64,000 nt of DNA, from NCBI GenBank assembly GCA_023414355.1, contig JAEZOB010000062.1:38060-102059 (forward strand), written 5' to 3'. The position numbers and the translations under genes were made by a program. Each line of letters starts with the position of its first letter. Positions within the stretch are counted from its first letter, which is position 1. The DNA is from Bacillota bacterium. GTDB lineage: Bacteria; Bacillota; Clostridia; Lachnospirales; Lachnospiraceae. Shown piece by piece: positions 17,474 to 26,711 of this stretch. The notes under the pieces were generated by a model, which did not search any database, was not told where the DNA came from, and worked only from the letters and a program-made list of their open reading frames with translations.

Positions 17474-18622
17474 CTATATTTTATTTATTATCGCCTGAAG
17501 CTTATAGATAGCTACTTTCGGTGCTCGAAGTCCGTATTTTACGATAAATTCGAACGTCTTCCAGGTAAGACTAATAACCATTATGTACTTCAGTGGGAAA
17601 CACTTACATTTTTTCGCACAGTAAGAGCCAAGCTCCGGAAGCTCTTGCAGCAATCGCTCAGCAATCACTTTTGTACTAAAGCTTTCCTGGATATGATGAC
17701 TGTTGTATAATCTAATTCTCTCAGTCTCCTCTGGATGATCAATCAACCAGGATACGGCTTCCACCCAGGCTTCCTTCGTGTTATCGCATAGAAGCCCATT
17801 GACCTTCTCTTTAATTACCCTAGTATAAGGCTGGACGTTGGAATAAACTCCGGTGATGAGTGAGGAGCTGTATTCCACATATTTGTTATAGTGTTTATAT
17901 CTATGAAATTCCGTATCAGGCATAGGCGCCAGGCCTATATCCCAATTCAATTTATCCAGCTTTTTCTTATAGGAATCATAATTATCTTCATACGGATAAT
18001 GCTGCAGCCCCAGTTCATCGGCAACCTGTGGCAGCGCACCCATAAATTCGATAGAGATTTTTTTTCCATACTTATTGATTAAAGCACGGATTGCTTCCGA
18101 AATCAATAGATTTATATCACCAGCCCTGTCAAGAGATCCTGCAAACCCAATTTTTAGGATCTCATTCTTTCTTCTGTTGACAATCGCCTTTGCAACACAG
18201 GGTTCCTCAACTGTTACGGTTTTGGTAAAATATGTTTGATATTTTTCTGCCAGTAAAATCGAGGGAGTTAGTAAAATATCACAAAGGTTCATCATATCTG
18301 ATATTCTTTTTATTATCTTGGGATATCTGTAAAAGTCACTCGAGAACATATTGTTCGGTACATTTAACAGGTCGTCATCTAAAACATAAATCAGTAATTT
18401 TCCTTGCTTTTTGAATTCTTTTGCCAACATCATTTCCAGAATAGATGTACTTCGTACAAATACAACAACATCGCAAAGCATACACAGCTTTTTGCTAAGC
18501 TTCCCAACACAGCTATGTGTCAGTCTGAGGCTTCCTGTCTGTGACAGGTAATTCAGCTGTTCAAAAGCGCACAGTTTAACTGAGGGGGTGAATTGTTCAT
18601 AAATTAAAAGTACATTTGTCAT
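17474..18622 (-). CDS. Glycosyltransferase, GT4-like
   Basis: The 382-residue protein has a GT-B type layout. The N-terminal half has alternating beta-alpha elements and a DVVVFVRSTS stretch. The C-terminal half begins LKIGFAGSLDRAGDINLL, the usual start of the donor domain, with APMPDTEFHRYKHYNKYVEYSSS and an acidic region as in GT4 enzymes. It probably adds one sugar to a lipid-linked intermediate at the inner membrane face. GGAG lies nine bases before the ATG at 18622. The residue set for a specific sugar donor cannot be recognised. Confidence 0.75.
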   Translation of the reverse strand: MTNVLLIYEQFTPSVKLCAFEQLNYLSQTGSLRLTHSCVGKLSKKLCMLCDVVVFVRSTSILEMMLAKEFKKQGKLLIYVLDDDLLNVPNNMFSSDFYRYPKIIKRISDMMNLCDILLTPSILLAEKYQTYFTKTVTVEEPCVAKAIVNRRKNEILKIGFAGSLDRAGDINLLISEAIRALINKYGKKISIEFMGALPQVADELGLQHYPYEDNYDSYKKKLDKLNWDIGLAPMPDTEFHRYKHYNKYVEYSSSLITGVYSNVQPYTRVIKEKVNGLLCDNTKEAWVEAVSWLIDHPEETERIRLYNSHHIQESFSTKVIAERLLQELPELGSYCAKKCKCFPLKYIMVISLTWKTFEFIVKYGLRAPKVAIYKLQAIINKI

Positions 18623-18648
18623 AGAAAGAATCTCCGTTTTTCATTATA

Positions 18649-19548
18649 TTACATCTCATTGAATATTAAAAGCATTTTAAAAATCAAATTATCTATTCTT
18701 CTTTGTCGATATACATCCTTACTAAATATCAGCTTTATCTTTATTTCTAAACTCTGTTTATATGAAATAATCTCTTCTGCCAAGAGTCTCATTGTTTTAT
18801 CAAGACTATACTGTCTAATAAATTCTTCTGTCTGCCTACGGATATTTCCACGATTTCCTTTGTATCTACTTATTCTGCTTTTGAACTCCTCCAGATAAGT
18901 GGCCTTCGTACCAACGATATTATCCCCATGCTGCCGATAAAGAATATAGGATTCCATATCATATATTACTTTTCCGAAAGCACTTGCTGTAAGGTAGAGC
19001 CACCAGTCATGCATTATCGTAAAATCCGGAATATGCTCTCTGACCAAAGTCAGTAATTCTCGGTTCATCATGCAGGTACATCCGGTACATATATTTTCTA
19101 CCAGTGCATTACCAAAGCTCGGCACAAGAACAGGTCTTCGTATCTGGGACTTAATTGGTCTTAATTCCTGATCGGCAAGTTGGGTTGCAGAAGCATATAA
19201 TGTAGGAATTTTCTGATCACTCTCCATCATCACGACAGCTCTGCTAATCTTATCTTCCAGCCATACATCATCCTGATCAGATAATGCATAGTAGTCTGAA
19301 GATAGGTCTGTATTAATCATCAAATTAAAAAAGCTGTTTCGTACCCCCAGATTCTCACCTTTATAAAAATGAATGCGGGTATCGTTCCTCATATACTCTT
19401 CTATTATGTCAATGGTGCTGTCTGTTGAACCGTCATCACGGATCAGAAGCCTCCATTCCTGATAGCTCTGCTTTAAGATGCTGTCAAGCTGCTCTCTTAA
19501 ATATCGTTCTCCGTTATAAGTTGACATCAGTATCTGTACATTTTTCAT
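18649..19548 (-). CDS. GT2 family glycosyltransferase (rhamnosyltransferase-like)
   Basis: Starting at the ATG at 19548 (GGAG seven bases upstream; an earlier TTG at 19560 sits on the ribosome site), the protein begins MKNVQILMSTYNGERYLREQ, a classic GT2 opening. LLIRDDGSTDST and ALSDQDDVWLEDKI supply the DXD-type metal/nucleotide site. Length is about 299 residues. Relatives transfer rhamnose or other deoxysugars, which fits the rfb genes nearby, but the sugar is inference. Confidence 0.82.
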   Translation of the reverse strand: MKNVQILMSTYNGERYLREQLDSILKQSYQEWRLLIRDDGSTDSTIDIIEEYMRNDTRIHFYKGENLGVRNSFFNLMINTDLSSDYYALSDQDDVWLEDKISRAVVMMESDQKIPTLYASATQLADQELRPIKSQIRRPVLVPSFGNALVENICTGCTCMMNRELLTLVREHIPDFTIMHDWWLYLTASAFGKVIYDMESYILYRQHGDNIVGTKATYLEEFKSRISRYKGNRGNIRRQTEEFIRQYSLDKTMRLLAEEIISYKQSLEIKIKLIFSKDVYRQRRIDNLIFKMLLIFNEM

Positions 19549-19570
19549 AGATTTCTCCAATGATATAATC

Positions 19571-20701
19571 TTATTTACAAAGAATTTTTCGATAGACTTC
19601 AGTCATAGTCTCTTTGACGTGTTTTTCATCATATTGCTCTGCGCGTTGCCTGTTAAATTCACCAAAACGCTTCGCCAAATCCGAATGATTGACTAACTCC
19701 TGTAAGGAAGCCACAAAACCCTCTGTATCCTTCGGCGCAAACAGATATCCACCCTTACCTTCTTCTACGAGATCAATATTCCCCCTGATTTTTGAGCATA
19801 CCACTGGTAAGCCGGCTGACATAGCTTCCATCAAGGCAGCTGACAACCCTTCTTGATAGCTGGGGAAGAAGAATAAGTCAGAGGCTTTCATGATTTCATA
19901 AATATCATGGCGATATCCGGTAAAGATGACTTTATCGGTAATACCAAGTTCTTTCACTTGCCGCTTCAAATCCTCTTCCAGGATACCATGACCACAAATC
20001 AGCAAAACCGTATTCTCTAATTTTGCTTGTGCAAAAGCATTGATTGCTGTAATATAATTCTTTCGTTTGATTAATTCACCGACAGTCAGAATGAGTCTTG
20101 AATTCTCAGTAACTCCGAGTTCTTTTCTCTTAGAAATACGATCGATCTCCGTACTATCAATCAATTCTTTATGAATTCCAATACCCGGAAGATACATGAC
20201 ACTTTTCGCATGAAAGCCTCGGGCTCTTTGATAATCCTCTTGATTGATCGTAATCAATACATCCGTGTATCTGGATAAGTATTTTTCAGCCGGATAATAT
20301 ACCAACCAATTTACTATCGGTGCTCCTTTATAAAAATGGAGTCCATGTACAGTATAAATAACTGGACCCGTTCCGGTTGCTTTCGCTGCTAGCCTCGCCA
20401 TAGCCCCTCCCATAGGAGTATGGCAATGTACGAGCTGAAAGTTATTTTCTTTCATTAACTTTTTAAGCTGTCTATATACCTTTATGTTATCCTTGATTGC
20501 AAATGGTGACCTGACAAAATCTACCTGATGCCTTACGATCCCTGATCCGTCCAAGCGCTTGTTATCCGTTCCATAGGAAGGTGTATTGTAGTTAGATGCA
20601 TAATGAACTTCGTAGCCCATTTCCTGAAGAATCCTAACATTATTCATTTCAAACTGAGGAACAAAGCCACTGACTGTAGTGACTAACAATGCTTTATTCA
20701 A
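19571..20701 (-). CDS. GT4 family glycosyltransferase (EpsD-like), probable early step of the polysaccharide
   Basis: The protein is about 376 residues from a TTG at 20701 that has GAGGG eight bases upstream; an ATG at 20725 has no ribosome site. It begins NKALLVTTVSGFVPQFEMNN and carries LVHCHTPMGGAMARLAA and the GT4 donor-domain features ILTVGELIKRKNY and FPSYQEGLSAALMEAMSAGLP (E-x7-E). EpsD/Cps-type enzymes with this opening act early on undecaprenyl-linked sugars. It is the first transferase gene of the locus after the small zinc-ribbon gene. Confidence 0.82.
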   Translation of the reverse strand: MNKALLVTTVSGFVPQFEMNNVRILQEMGYEVHYASNYNTPSYGTDNKRLDGSGIVRHQVDFVRSPFAIKDNIKVYRQLKKLMKENNFQLVHCHTPMGGAMARLAAKATGTGPVIYTVHGLHFYKGAPIVNWLVYYPAEKYLSRYTDVLITINQEDYQRARGFHAKSVMYLPGIGIHKELIDSTEIDRISKRKELGVTENSRLILTVGELIKRKNYITAINAFAQAKLENTVLLICGHGILEEDLKRQVKELGITDKVIFTGYRHDIYEIMKASDLFFFPSYQEGLSAALMEAMSAGLPVVCSKIRGNIDLVEEGKGGYLFAPKDTEGFVASLQELVNHSDLAKRFGEFNRQRAEQYDEKHVKETMTEVYRKILCK

Positions 20702-20746
20702 TTTATAACCCTCGCAATCTATCATATATACTGTCTAATAACGTTG

Positions 20747-20797
20747 AAAAAGAACCAAAATACATAGAATTTATTATCTATCTATTAGGTTCTTTTA
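20747..20797 (-). terminator. Hairpin with U-run downstream of the zinc-ribbon gene
   Basis: Read on the minus strand, AAAAGAACC and GGTTCTTTT form a nine-pair stem with a loop of about 31 bases, overlapping the stop of the small zinc-ribbon gene and ending in TTTTT. It lies before the first glycosyltransferase gene and could act as a partial terminator or attenuator for the whole polysaccharide locus. Confidence 0.5.
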
Positions 20798-21019
20798 TTT
20801 CATATGAAGTATCGAATCTATCTTACTGCTATACTGCTTCATTCGGGCAATGAACTTCTCTTTGCATTGATTCCGTTCTACCTCGGTCATCTCCATGTAT
20901 TGTGAATATTCCACATCACTTTTTACCAGCGGTGTACCGCAATGAAAACAGATTGCATCCGGTTTTCTGGAAACCATTCGAAAATTATAACATTGCGGGC
21001 AAATATATATTCTTAACAT
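20795..21019 (-). CDS. Small zinc-ribbon protein of unknown function
   Basis: The 74-residue protein has CPQC at residues 7-10 and CFHC at 24-27, a rubredoxin-knuckle pair that should bind one zinc. A charged, probably helical tail rich in Glu, Lys and Met follows. A good minus-strand promoter lies 40-70 bases upstream, making this the first gene read toward the polysaccharide cluster. Such short zinc ribbons are found in many Lachnospiraceae genomes without an assigned role. Regulation or protein-protein contact is possible but unproven. Confidence 0.7.
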   Translation of the reverse strand: MLRIYICPQCYNFRMVSRKPDAICFHCGTPLVKSDVEYSQYMEMTEVERNQCKEKFIARMKQYSSKIDSILHMK

Positions 21020-21057
21020 ACGAAAATATCCCTCCCAAATGCCTAATTGCTTTAGTT

Positions 21058-21086
21058 ATTATACTATGATGTAGGCAGAAAGTAAA
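21058..21086 (-). promoter_or_regulatory. Sigma-A-type promoter for the zinc-ribbon gene and polysaccharide locus
   Basis: On the minus strand TTTACT (21081-21086), a 17-base spacer and a perfect TATAAT (21058-21063) precede the small gene. It is the best promoter seen for the leftward locus. Confidence 0.6.
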
Positions 21087-21298
21087 CAGCGTATCAGAAA
21101 ATATGTATATTTATGTATAGTTATGGGGTTTTATAGAGATAAATTTTATACTACTGTAATCTTCTACCGGCTGTCACCAATTTCTTGTTATTTACTTACG
21201 AATATGCTAGTATTGTTACTATGTTGATCGAGAAAAACAATCATCTATAATAACCTAATTACAATAATAACTACATAATGACACAAAGGAGAATTCAT

Positions 21299-23014
21299 AT
21301 GTCCACTTTCCGCAAGCTACAATTACCCAAAACAATAGGTGAAGTATTACTTTGTATTTTTAACTGTATTTTTTTTGTAATCTTTTTATATTTTTTTCTA
21401 CATTCCCTGATCAATAATGGAGCCCCCTATCTTAGTTTTTCCGCAGGCAAGGTATTACTAACGACAGGGATTATTCTTTTCCTATTGCTATTTATTTATT
21501 TTGTAGCAGATTTGATAACTCGTATTGTAAAAAGGAAACATAACACGTCTGAGCAAATTGAATATAATGCCACAAATAAGAAGACCCCTTCTAAACGGAT
21601 TGCTCAGGCAGCCATAAAAAAACAACAGTTACAAAAAAGACGAAATGTAATCTATTGGATCGTTGGTTTTATTATTTTATTTATTGCTCAAATAATGTAT
21701 ACCAGAATGTTCTATACAAGCATTGGCTGGGATTGCGGAACGATCGTCAGCATGGCTATTGGTATGCTCCAGGGCAATACTGATTCCCTTGGCTACCTCG
21801 CCCAGTTTCCAAATAATTCAGCATTATTCTTATTGCTATATCATTATTTTAAGATATGCCTTGGGCTGGGTATTACTGATTTGGTGTTTGCAAGCGTCGT
21901 ATTGAATATTGTATTTCTTGATATTGCTGTTGTATTTATGATTTGTGTTGCTCATAAAGTGTGGAATAAAATAAGTGAGATTGCAGTTACCCTAGTCCTT
22001 TCTATTCTGGCACTAGCGTTTACACCGTGGCTGATAGTGCCGTATACTGATACAATAACAATACTATTTCCGATCGCTTTCCTTTTCTTGTTCCAATGTA
22101 TATCTGATCAGAATAATAACATAAGCAAGAAGAAACAGACGGTTTTATTATTAGTTCTTGGATTTCTTATATTTATGGGCTTTAAGCTTAAGCCTTCCTC
22201 CATTATTTTAATAATTGCCATAGGAATTGTCGTATTGTGTATAAAGAAAGATACAAAACAACAGTTTGCTACTTATGGTAAAAACATGATTATCATGCTA
22301 TGCGGAGTTCTGGTCGCACTGACATTATTTACAGTTGATTCAAATGCTGTACTGGGAGAATATCTGTCGAAAGATGTATACGATACTTATGAAATGCCTG
22401 CAAGCTATTTTACAATGGTAGGATTACAGAAACAACCTGTGAGTGAGAATAAAGCTCTCTGGGGAGCTTTCAATTCTGAAGATTATTTTGCAGTATCAAA
22501 TATCACAGGTAAATCAGCAAAAAAAGATTATATCTCGTCCGTAATCAAGAATCGGATAGAAGCTTTCGGTTTTACCGGATCCATTGAATTTCTGATGGCG
22601 AAAGCTAATTTTTGCTTTGAAGACGGAACATTTTTCTGGGGTAGTGAGGGAAATTTTATAACCGGGGCAGCTCCTGCAACATCAAGCTCACTAGGAAAAT
22701 GGATTCAGAGCTTTATCTATTTTTCCTCTCCAAATTATGCGTCAGGCTACAGCTATCTTCTTCAAGGTATATGGATGACAATACTACTTCTTATACTAAT
22801 GGGTATAGTGCTTGCACCAAACTCATATAAGAATTTACCCTTTATGATTATGCGTATTACAATTTTCGGACTGCTCCTTTATCTGCTATTCTTTGAAGCT
22901 AGAAGCCGATATCTTATTAACTACTTACCTATATTTATCCTATTGGCTGTAAATGGATTGTTGAGTATAATAAACTCTTTTCATTCATTAAAAATCAAAA
23001 CAGAAGCCGAATAG
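21299..23014 (+). CDS. Multi-pass membrane protein, GT-C/GT39-like glycosyltransferase candidate
   Basis: The ATG at 21299 has AAGGAG seven bases upstream; an in-frame ATG at 21278 overlaps that site and is rejected. The roughly 571-residue protein has about eleven hydrophobic helices and a basic cytoplasmic loop (about 80-115). The first external loop holds IGWDCGTIVSMA, resembling the Asp-containing loop of GT39/GT83-type enzymes that use polyprenyl-phosphate sugars. It is transcribed away from the polysaccharide locus. It probably glycosylates a lipid or protein outside the membrane; substrate unknown. Confidence 0.55.
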   Translation: MSTFRKLQLPKTIGEVLLCIFNCIFFVIFLYFFLHSLINNGAPYLSFSAGKVLLTTGIILFLLLFIYFVADLITRIVKRKHNTSEQIEYNATNKKTPSKRIAQAAIKKQQLQKRRNVIYWIVGFIILFIAQIMYTRMFYTSIGWDCGTIVSMAIGMLQGNTDSLGYLAQFPNNSALFLLLYHYFKICLGLGITDLVFASVVLNIVFLDIAVVFMICVAHKVWNKISEIAVTLVLSILALAFTPWLIVPYTDTITILFPIAFLFLFQCISDQNNNISKKKQTVLLLVLGFLIFMGFKLKPSSIILIIAIGIVVLCIKKDTKQQFATYGKNMIIMLCGVLVALTLFTVDSNAVLGEYLSKDVYDTYEMPASYFTMVGLQKQPVSENKALWGAFNSEDYFAVSNITGKSAKKDYISSVIKNRIEAFGFTGSIEFLMAKANFCFEDGTFFWGSEGNFITGAAPATSSSLGKWIQSFIYFSSPNYASGYSYLLQGIWMTILLLILMGIVLAPNSYKNLPFMIMRITIFGLLLYLLFFEARSRYLINYLPIFILLAVNGLLSIINSFHSLKIKTEAE

Positions 23015-23086
23015 AAAAACAAACAAAACTTATTATGAATTATTATTACAGCTATTAATATCAGATAATGAAAGTGAGAAACAAAT

Positions 23087-24649
23087 ATGTACGAAAGAAC
23101 TTTGTATTTGGAATGCTATTCCGGTATCAGTGGAGACATGACTGTGGCTGCTCTGCTTGACCTCGGCGCTGATCAGAAGGTCCTGATGGCAGGTCTAGAC
23201 AGTCTGAAGGTCGAAGGTTATTCGATTAAAATAGGGCGCAGGGAGAAAAACAGTATCTCTGCCTGCGATTTTGATGTCATTTTAGAGGAGGATTCCGCCG
23301 AAAACCATGTACACGGCCATACCCATGATAACGATCAGGATCATTCGCATCATCCTAATCATGATCAATTCCTTGAACATGCTCTCTCTAAAAAACAGGA
23401 TCACTCCCACCATCATGCTCTCTCTCAGGAATCTGATCACTTTCATGGACAGAAGTATTCAGCAGAACATGTTCATTCTCATGGACAAGATGGCTCTCAT
23501 GAACACAGTCATAGTAACACTTCTATTACCTCTCATGAGCTGCTTAGCCGTCCTGTCAGGGTGCTTCATTCCGAGAAGTCACAGCCTCATCGGGAACATG
23601 ACCATAACCATACACATTCGGAACAACACACTCCGATCCATCTTGGACACCATGAGCATCGCAATCTATCCATGATCAATGACATCATCGACAGCTCTGC
23701 CATTACAGATAGAGCAAAGGGAATTGCAAAAAGAATCTTCTATATCGTTGCGGCTGCTGAGGCGACTGCTCACGGAAAGTCGATTGATGAGGTTCATTTC
23801 CACGAGGTGGGTGCCATCGATTCCATCGTTGATATCGTCGCTACCGCCATCTGTCTAGATAATCTTCAGATTTCTGAGGTCATTGTATCTGAATTGTATG
23901 AGGGTACCGGTTCTATCGAATGCCAACATGGAACTCTTCCCATCCCTGTGCCAGCTGTGATTAATATTGCTTCAGCGCATCGGCTCCCGCTGCATATCAC
24001 TTCTGTGAAGGGTGAAATGGTAACTCCAACCGGGGCAGCAATCGCAGCTGCAATCCGCACGAAGGAGGAATTGCCAAAGGATATGAGAATTTTAAAGATC
24101 GGTCTTGGTGCCGGGAAAAGAAAGAATGAAGGCTCCAGCGGATTGCTCCGCGCTATGTTAATCGAAGATACTGGTGCAAAGAAGAATGCTTCTGCTCCTA
24201 CAGTACTCTCCGACCGGGTCTGGGTTCTGGAAGCCAATATGGATGATTGCAGCGGAGAAGCACTCGCTTACACCCTGGAGCTTCTACTGCAAAATGGTGC
24301 AAAGGATGCTTATTATACTCCAATTTTTATGAAGAAAAATCGCCCTGCCTATCTTCTGGGTGTCATCTGCGGTGAAGAACAGATTCCCGGGATGGAGCGA
24401 ATTATCTTTACGAATACGACTACCATCGGCATCCGAAGACATGTTGCAGAACGTTCTATCCTGAGCAGAGAGATCCTCACTGTTCCCACTGTTTACGGAG
24501 ATGCCCAGGTCAAGGTATGCACCTTTGAAGACAAGAAATTCTATTATCCTGAATTCGAGAGTATCAAGAAGCTCTGTGAGAGCTCCAAGCTTGATTACCA
24601 GACTTTATATCACATCGTCCAGGCATCAGCAAGAAAAGCTACAGATTAA
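23087..24649 (+). CDS. larC: LarC, nickel-inserting enzyme of NPN cofactor synthesis, with His-rich insertion
   Basis: LarC (pyridinium-3,5-bisthiocarboxylate mononucleotide nickel chelatase) performs the last step of nickel pincer nucleotide synthesis, CTP-dependent nickel insertion. The N-terminal YLECYSGISGDMTVAALLDLG and the HFHEVGAIDSIVDIVA motif (about 237-252) identify it. At 520 residues it is about 100 longer than usual because residues 74-191 are an insertion with about 33 histidines, probably a nickel store. In Lactobacillus plantarum larC is split and needs a ribosomal frameshift; here it is one uninterrupted frame. larE follows on the same strand, and nickel uptake genes converge from the right. 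Confidence 0.93.
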   Translation: MYERTLYLECYSGISGDMTVAALLDLGADQKVLMAGLDSLKVEGYSIKIGRREKNSISACDFDVILEEDSAENHVHGHTHDNDQDHSHHPNHDQFLEHALSKKQDHSHHHALSQESDHFHGQKYSAEHVHSHGQDGSHEHSHSNTSITSHELLSRPVRVLHSEKSQPHREHDHNHTHSEQHTPIHLGHHEHRNLSMINDIIDSSAITDRAKGIAKRIFYIVAAAEATAHGKSIDEVHFHEVGAIDSIVDIVATAICLDNLQISEVIVSELYEGTGSIECQHGTLPIPVPAVINIASAHRLPLHITSVKGEMVTPTGAAIAAAIRTKEELPKDMRILKIGLGAGKRKNEGSSGLLRAMLIEDTGAKKNASAPTVLSDRVWVLEANMDDCSGEALAYTLELLLQNGAKDAYYTPIFMKKNRPAYLLGVICGEEQIPGMERIIFTNTTTIGIRRHVAERSILSREILTVPTVYGDAQVKVCTFEDKKFYYPEFESIKKLCESSKLDYQTLYHIVQASARKATD

Positions 24650-24730
24650 TTAACGATTTATATAATAAAGTTTAGGAAAGTCTCGAAAGGTTCCGCTGTA
24701 TAAATCAGACATAGACCATAACTTTACAAA

Positions 24731-24813
24731 CAAAGGCCATGAATGTTCAAAGCAGATGCCATGAAATTTCTAAGCGGAGTTTATGACGTTCGAAGCAAAT
24801 GCTAAGATTTTTC
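24731..24813. repeat. Four degenerate 17-23-bp tandem repeats upstream of larE
   Basis: Units at 24731-24747, 24748-24769, 24770-24790 and 24791-24813 share the pattern C-x-AAGC-x-x-ATG-x-CATGA-x-x-TTT. They fill most of the larC-larE gap. They are too regular for chance but too diverged for a recent minisatellite, and their role is unknown. Confidence 0.5.
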
Positions 24814-24844
24814 ATAGGGAAAAAAAGAAAGGATTGGGATTTGC

Positions 24845-25819
24845 ATGTCAGATAGAAATACTTTGAACAATAGAAAGAATCCTGTAGCTACTACTGTGCC
24901 TGTTATAAATTCTGTGTATGAAGCAGCTAATGCGCCTGTTATACCTTCTGTTCCTACAGCAGCTCACGTACCTGTTATGACAGCTGAGCCCGAACTCGAT
25001 CCTGATGCACAAGCTCATTATCTTACTCTTTATCAAGCCTTGGAGGCTCATATTTCAGAAGGACTTGCCCTTGCATTCTCCGGTGGAGTTGACTCCAGTC
25101 TTCTGCTGCGTATCGCCTGTGATGTCGGTGCCAAGCATCACAAGCCAGTTCTTGCCGTAACCTTTGAGACTAAGCTTCATCCGCATGGTGATCTATCAGA
25201 AGCGAAGCAGCTTGCAAAACGTTTTGGAGCTCTGCATAAGACGATTGAAGTAGATGAATTTGCCGATCCAGAGATCATGAATAATCCGGTAGACCGCTGT
25301 TACAGGTGTAAAACCCTTCTTTTTAATACCTTTCTCTCTTACGCGCACGAGGAAGGCTTTTATTATCTGATGGATGGTACGAACTATGATGATCTGACCG
25401 TCTACCGCCCCGGCAGACAGGCACTCTCTGAGCTTGGGATTCATAGCCCACTGATGGAGAAGCAGCTTACTAAGGCAATGATTCGTACTCTTTCCTCAGG
25501 GCTAGGTATTCCCACCTCGGATAAGCCCTCCGCTCCCTGTCTTGCCACCCGACTGCCCTACGGAGCAAGGCTGGATTTTGAATTGTTAGCTAGGTTGGAT
25601 CAAGGCGAGCAGTATATAAAAGGGTTTGGTTTCTATAACGTCCGACTGAGATTGCACGGAGATATTCTAAGAATTGAGATCGACAAAAAAGACTTCGAGA
25701 AGTTGCTTTCACATCAGGAGGAGCTCTTAAGTAAGCTAAAGGAACTAGGCTTTCTTTATATTACTTTGGATCTGGAAGGCTTTCGTTCCGGCAGCATGGA
25801 TATTCATATTCAACAGTAG
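24845..25819 (+). CDS. larE: LarE, ATP-dependent sulfur transferase of NPN synthesis
   Basis: LarE adenylates the carboxylates of P2CMN and donates sulfur. The PP-loop SGGVDSS is at 79-85. NPVDRCYRCK gives C152 and C155, and PCLATR gives C232. These three cysteines are the set that binds a [4Fe-4S] cluster in the Thermotoga-type enzyme, unlike the single sacrificial cysteine of L. plantarum LarE. The first roughly 50 residues are an unusual low-complexity extension with repeated Pro-Val-Ile/Met units (for example APVIPSVPTAAHVPVM) absent from most relatives. A later start is possible, but no better ribosome site was seen before the conserved domain. Confidence 0.92.
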   Translation: MSDRNTLNNRKNPVATTVPVINSVYEAANAPVIPSVPTAAHVPVMTAEPELDPDAQAHYLTLYQALEAHISEGLALAFSGGVDSSLLLRIACDVGAKHHKPVLAVTFETKLHPHGDLSEAKQLAKRFGALHKTIEVDEFADPEIMNNPVDRCYRCKTLLFNTFLSYAHEEGFYYLMDGTNYDDLTVYRPGRQALSELGIHSPLMEKQLTKAMIRTLSSGLGIPTSDKPSAPCLATRLPYGARLDFELLARLDQGEQYIKGFGFYNVRLRLHGDILRIEIDKKDFEKLLSHQEELLSKLKELGFLYITLDLEGFRSGSMDIHIQQ

Positions 25820-25865
25820 TGCGGTAATTATTTTATCAAAATTCATCTTATGAACAGCTTTTACA

Positions 25866-26597
25866 TCAGCTAGCCGGTGTACCTTGCAGACAGAAGGGCA
25901 GCTCAAGGCCTGCCTCCTCAAGAAGTGTTCCGTCAGTCAGTATTTCCCTGGCTGTACCTTCCGCAAATAAAGACCCGTCCTTTAAAATAAGTACTCTGTC
26001 GCAAAGCTCTAAGGCCATATCCAAATCATGGGTAGCAATGAGCTTTGTCATGGACAGGCTTTTTAATAGCTGCATCAGCTTTCTTCTGGTCTTCGGATCG
26101 AGGAAGGAGGTCGGCTCATCAAATAGTACAATCGAAGGCTCCATGACCAGGATCGTTGCTATCGCAATGATCCTTTTCTCACCTCCTGAGAGCTTATTCG
26201 AGCTCATTAACTCCAGCTTTTCTGCTCCAAGCTCCTTCATGACGTGATTAATCCTGACTCGGATGGCATCCTCTGTCATCCCGTAATTTCTCAGCCCGAA
26301 GGCAATATCATCATATACATTGGACATAAAGAGCTGATCATCCGGGTTTTGAAATACGACCCCGATACTTTCTCTGATCTGTCTGACTGTATCCTTTTGA
26401 AGAGTCCGGCCATCAACCTCTATCCTGCCCCCACAGGGTAAAAGCAGTCCAACCAAGGTCATCAATAAAGTGGACTTTCCGGCTCCGTTTGCACCGATCA
26501 GTCCGACGGTCTCTCCATCCTGTATCGATGTACTTAAATCGTGAAGCACTTGATTTCCGTCATGATATCTTACGCATAGCTTATCTATCACCAGCAT
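25866..26597 (-). CDS. nikO: ECF nickel transporter ATPase (NikO/CbiO)
   Basis: The 243-residue ABC ATPase has Walker A GANGAGKST (about 36-44), the Q-loop, signature LSGGEKR and Walker B SIVLFDEPTSFLDP. It is the CbiO/NikO type that powers group I energy-coupling-factor uptake of cobalt or nickel. Its partners nikQ and nikMN lie just upstream and the NPN genes around it argue for nickel. GGAGG precedes the ATG. It ends 46 bases from the convergent end of larE. Confidence 0.9.
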   Translation of the reverse strand: MLVIDKLCVRYHDGNQVLHDLSTSIQDGETVGLIGANGAGKSTLLMTLVGLLLPCGGRIEVDGRTLQKDTVRQIRESIGVVFQNPDDQLFMSNVYDDIAFGLRNYGMTEDAIRVRINHVMKELGAEKLELMSSNKLSGGEKRIIAIATILVMEPSIVLFDEPTSFLDPKTRRKLMQLLKSLSMTKLIATHDLDMALELCDRVLILKDGSLFAEGTAREILTDGTLLEEAGLELPFCLQGTPAS

Positions 26598-26711
26598 GAC
26601 TTTCCTCCATTTCCATGTACTCGGTATTTGATTGAAATGTAAAAGGTATCATTGACATTTCAAAAGTAGGATTAATATGTCAAAGGTTTTTTGACACAAT
26701 AATCATATATT

